64,000 nucleotides of DNA from JABMNT01 sp048262255 (GTDB lineage: Bacteria; Pseudomonadota; Alphaproteobacteria; Rhodospirillales; Casp-alpha2). The notes under the pieces are model-generated. The model searched no databases. It saw only the letters and a list, made by a program, of their open reading frames with translations, and was not told the DNA's origin. The stretch is taken from the NCBI GenBank assembly GCA_048262255.1, contig JBLXFH010000001.1, positions 248,001 through 312,000 of the forward strand. The letters are read 5' to 3'. Position numbers and translations under genes: made by a program. Below, one piece after another: positions 63,522 through 64,000 of this stretch; position 1 is the first letter of the stretch; each line of letters starts with the position of its first letter.

Positions 63522-64000
63522 TTAAAGCGAAACGGTCCAGTGACTGGGTGGATGCCCGGCGACAGGAGATTTAAAGCTGGCGATCCGATCACCGAGCAGA
63601 CATCCCAGATAAACGGTTTTCAAATCCGGCCCGCCAAACGCCAGACTGGATATATTTTCCAGACACCGCCCGGAAACCTTGTCGAGATGGGGACGGCCCA
63701 TGGCGCCTTGCTCAAAAGCGGCATCCGCCCAGGCCACATGGTCTGGATCATGATCTTCCATAATCACTGTTTTCTTACCGTCAGGGGAAATATGAATGAC
63801 CCGGTTGCTGACAATGCTGGTGACCCAAATGCCGCCTTCCGCATCGAATGTCAGCCCGTCGGGAAAGCTTCCAATAGCAAATTCGGCAACTGTCGCTTTG
63901 TTCGATAACGAACCATCCTCTGCAATGTCAAAACGCGACAAGCGCTTGCTAAAGGTCTCATTGACATAAAGCCAGTGCCCGTTCGGGTGAACAAGACACT
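63522..64000 (-). CDS. SMP-30/gluconolactonase-family protein, C-terminal part
   Basis: The 5' end lies beyond the window; 159 codons are visible in an open frame starting VHPNGHWLYVNETFSKRL and continuing FPDGLTFDAEGGIWVTS. These are beta-propeller blades of the SMP-30/gluconolactonase/LRE family, with the metal-site Asp in DGLTFDAEG. It would open a sugar lactone. It stops 26 bases before the dehydrogenase gene, at the head of a three-gene catabolic operon. Confidence 0.9.
   Translation of the reverse strand, partial: CLVHPNGHWLYVNETFSKRLSRFDIAEDGSLSNKATVAEFAIGSFPDGLTFDAEGGIWVTSIVSNRVIHISPDGKKTVIMEDHDPDHVAWADAAFEQGAMGRPHLDKVSGRCLENISSLAFGGPDLKTVYLGCLLGDRIASFKSPVAGHPPSHWTVSL

Noticed and set aside
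62452..63525. Long plus-strand open frame opposite the IPMDH-like gene
   Set aside because: Antisense shadow of a gene with clear dehydrogenase motifs.
1..64000. CRISPR array, insertion sequence, prophage or integrative element
   Set aside because: No regularly spaced repeats, transposase or integrase motifs, or terminal inverted repeats were seen; the single tRNA-Gly has no integrase beside it.

Overview
The window is chromosomal DNA of a Gram-negative alphaproteobacterium. Signs are monomeric NADP-isocitrate dehydrogenase, an argD-argF-hslO order, many PleC/DivJ-type sensor kinases, lipoproteins with OmpA domains, and GG(D/E)EF and CheZ-like proteins. A marine or aquatic member of the Rhodospirillales or a related order would fit, but this is inference from gene style and not a placement. 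Coding density is high, convergent genes often overlap by a few bases, and I see no insertion sequence, prophage, integrase, CRISPR array or rRNA operon. One tRNA gene (Gly, anticodon CCC) is present.

Layout. 1-3.4 kb: end of a sensor kinase, a structured non-coding stretch, and icd. 3.4-9.3 kb: 2-hydroxyacid and alcohol oxidoreductases (D-2-hydroxyacid dehydrogenase, GMC oxidoreductase, RraA-like lyase, FMN hydroxyacid oxidase) with an FkbM methyltransferase. 9.4-17.3 kb: small membrane protein, SDR, diguanylate cyclase, MsbA-type exporter, MFS, serine hydrolase, MsrB, CheZ-like phosphatase. 17.3-25.5 kb: an overlapping pair of a TPP enzyme and an acyl-CoA dehydrogenase that resembles 3-sulfinopropionyl-CoA desulfinase, a lone MlaF-like ATPase, a PhyH dioxygenase, peroxiredoxin, CDF transporter, MFS and a single-domain receiver. 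25.5-27.1 kb: tRNA-Gly, then a tungstate-binding TupA divergent from a ModE-like regulator. 27.1-30.1 kb: an EF-hand protein divergent from an OmpR-type two-component system whose sensor carries an Asp/His-rich periplasmic loop. 30.2-32.1 kb: a radical SAM protein paired with an unusual metallophosphoesterase. 32-38 kb: HPt/pseudo-receiver, apaG, folE, trkH, OmpA lipoprotein, a second lipoprotein. 37.6-42.4 kb: a minus-strand run argD, argF, GNAT, hslO, with an ABC-2 permease upstream. 42.5-57.2 kb: recX, sensor kinases, NUDIX, arsC, two TPR proteins, oligopeptidase B, a deacetylase-like hydrolase, a DMT exporter and purC. 57.5-64 kb: a multi-PAS kinase, sdaA, and a minus-strand catabolic operon (SMP-30 lactonase, isopropylmalate/tartrate dehydrogenase-like enzyme, Gfo/Idh/MocA oxidoreductase).

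Most genes are housekeeping or ordinary accessory metabolism. The regions most worth a second look are the EF-hand/two-component module (27.1-30.1 kb), the radical SAM/metallophosphoesterase pair (30.2-32.1 kb), the TPP enzyme/desulfinase-like pair (17.3-20.1 kb), and the structured intergenic stretch before icd. All family calls come from reading motifs by eye; no search or structure prediction was run.
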